Positions 6,947-7,887 of a DNA stretch of 7,887 bases are shown here, piece after piece (within the stretch, counting starts at the first letter, position 1; each line of letters begins with the position of its first letter). Source of the DNA: Helicobacteraceae bacterium (GTDB lineage Bacteria; Campylobacterota; Campylobacteria; Campylobacterales; Sulfurimonadaceae); the NCBI GenBank assembly GCA_015489055.1, contig WFMO01000034.1, forward strand, positions 1 to 7,887. Reading direction: 5' to 3'. The notes under the pieces are model-generated. The model had not been told where the DNA came from and ran no database searches. It was given only the letters and a program-made list of their open reading frames with translations. Both the position numbers and the translations under genes were made by a program.

Positions 6947-7887
6947 AAGTCTGTATATAGATCAAGAAGCTGTTGCTGCTTTGCAAATGTTAAAAGCCGG
7001 TTTACTCTCTCCAGTTACCGCGCTTATGAATAAATCTGAAGTTCTTGATGTTTTACAACATTCATCTTACCGCGGAACGACATGTCCGTTTCCTTTTATA
7101 TTAACTCCTGCCGGAAAACGCAATACACAAGTATTAAAAAGCAGCGAAAGAGGTGATGTGCTGGATTTAGTATGCGAAGGCAAACTTTTTGCGACATTAA
7201 AAGTTGATGAAATTTTTCAAATCGATCCAAAAGAGAGATTGCGTCAAATTTACGGTACTTCAGACAAATCGCATCCAGGTGTAAAATCTACATATCAAAG
7301 AATAGGCGATTATGCAGTCTGTGGCCAATACACACTAAAAGAGCCACTGCCCAATTTACATAAACAAACCATCATGCAGGCAAAAGAGCGCATAAACGCT
7401 AATAGTGTTACGGCAATTATGATGGCTGCTAATCCATTGCATCGTGCCCATGAAAGATTAATAAGACAATCTTTAGACAGCAGCAATCTTGTTGTTGTGT
7501 TTTTACTAAAACCACATTGCAGGCAAGATATCGCATATGATATAAGATATGATATGGTGAAATATTTTGCAGATAATTATTTGCCTAAAAACCAAGTCAT
7601 TATAGTTCCTTTAGAGCAAAATTATATATTTGCCGGAATCAATGAGATTATTATAGATGCGATACTAGCTAAAAATTATGGATGTACACAACTGTTAATA
7701 GGTCCAAATCACGCAGGTCTTGGAATGTACTATGAAAGTAATTCAAATAAATCTATCATAGACAGCATCAAAGGCATAGATATTAAGATTTCTATTGCAA
7801 GAGAGTATGTTTATTGCGATACATGTAAAACTCTAGTCAGCACAAACACATGCCCACACGGACATCATCATCATATTTCATACCATG
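6924..7887 (+). CDS. ATP sulfurylase (sulfate adenylyltransferase)-like protein, 3' end missing
   Basis: 321 codons are open to the window edge; the family is about 390-400 residues long. Residues 1-150 resemble the PUA-like N-terminal domain of Sat (AGLLSP near 25, DEIFQIDPKER, then a GTSD-x-HPGV motif). The catalytic domain follows with NPLHRAH (170-176), the nucleotidyl-transferase HxxH. The zinc-ribbon region CDTC (298-301), Cys310 and CPHGHHHH matches the FYCxxC...TCPH of bacterial Sat. Two key places differ. Canonical QTRN reads MAAN (167-170), losing the sulfate-binding Arg, and canonical GRDHAG reads GPNHAG (260-265), losing the second Arg. True sulfate activation is thus doubtful, although annotation by similarity would say Sat. 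ATG 6924 lies inside the last codons of the regulator gene (23-nt overlap), with an A/G-rich but weak ribosome site, suggesting coupling. From memory, C. jejuni Cj1609 holds the same position. Confidence 0.8.
   Translation, partial: MALKRKNKSLYIDQEAVAALQMLKAGLLSPVTALMNKSEVLDVLQHSSYRGTTCPFPFILTPAGKRNTQVLKSSERGDVLDLVCEGKLFATLKVDEIFQIDPKERLRQIYGTSDKSHPGVKSTYQRIGDYAVCGQYTLKEPLPNLHKQTIMQAKERINANSVTAIMMAANPLHRAHERLIRQSLDSSNLVVVFLLKPHCRQDIAYDIRYDMVKYFADNYLPKNQVIIVPLEQNYIFAGINEIIIDAILAKNYGCTQLLIGPNHAGLGMYYESNSNKSIIDSIKGIDIKISIAREYVYCDTCKTLVSTNTCPHGHHHHISYH

Noticed and set aside
7842..7887. His-rich stretch at the window end as a vector-derived His tag
   Set aside because: It lies in the zinc-ribbon region of the Sat-like protein, where CPH followed by further histidines is normal for the family, and the frame continues beyond it.

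Overview
The window looks like chromosomal DNA of a Campylobacterota (epsilonproteobacterial) species, most likely a Sulfurimonas-type sulfur oxidiser. This rests on the AT-rich composition, a fused IspDF, a short-form ThiC, and the order mrp / ispDF / orphan regulator / sat-like. From memory, the same order occurs in Campylobacter jejuni (Cj1606c-Cj1609), and the ispDF-regulator pair in Helicobacter pylori (HP1020-HP1021). The genus is inference; the phylum is fairly secure.

Layout. Bases 1-242 are the 3' end of glmS (amino-sugar synthesis, + strand). Bases 331-2169 (+) encode a membrane diguanylate cyclase with a periplasmic CxxCH (haem c) sensor, a HAMP-like linker, a cysteine-rich GAF-like domain and an active-looking GGEEF domain with an I-site. 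It converges on a minus-strand pair, and a perfect 11-bp hairpin lies between them. The pair is thiC (4726-3350) followed 20 nt later by mrp (3329-2217), probably one transcript: a radical-SAM Fe-S enzyme of thiamine synthesis with an ApbC/Mrp-type P-loop ATPase.

A 214-bp AT-rich divergent intergenic region (4727-4940) holds the promoters. It carries a perfect 8+8 inverted repeat and a near-identical 11-mer repeated 42 nt apart. It shows no TPP riboswitch.

Rightward from it runs a tightly packed operon. ispDF (TTG start) makes two consecutive MEP-pathway steps. It overlaps by 4 nt an HP1021/CemR-like orphan response regulator whose phospho-acceptor Asp is Ser. That gene in turn overlaps by 23 nt an ATP-sulfurylase-like gene that runs off the window end.

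I found no obvious new mobile or defence system; this is core genome. The unusual points are inside the proteins: an Mrp that lacks its CxxC cluster ligands, a sat homologue that keeps the nucleotidyl-transferase HxxH and zinc-ribbon residues but has lost the known sulfate-binding arginines, the phosphorylation-independent regulator between ispDF and sat, and the haem-c/cysteine-rich double-sensor cyclase. Together they hint at redox or energy sensing, which is inference.
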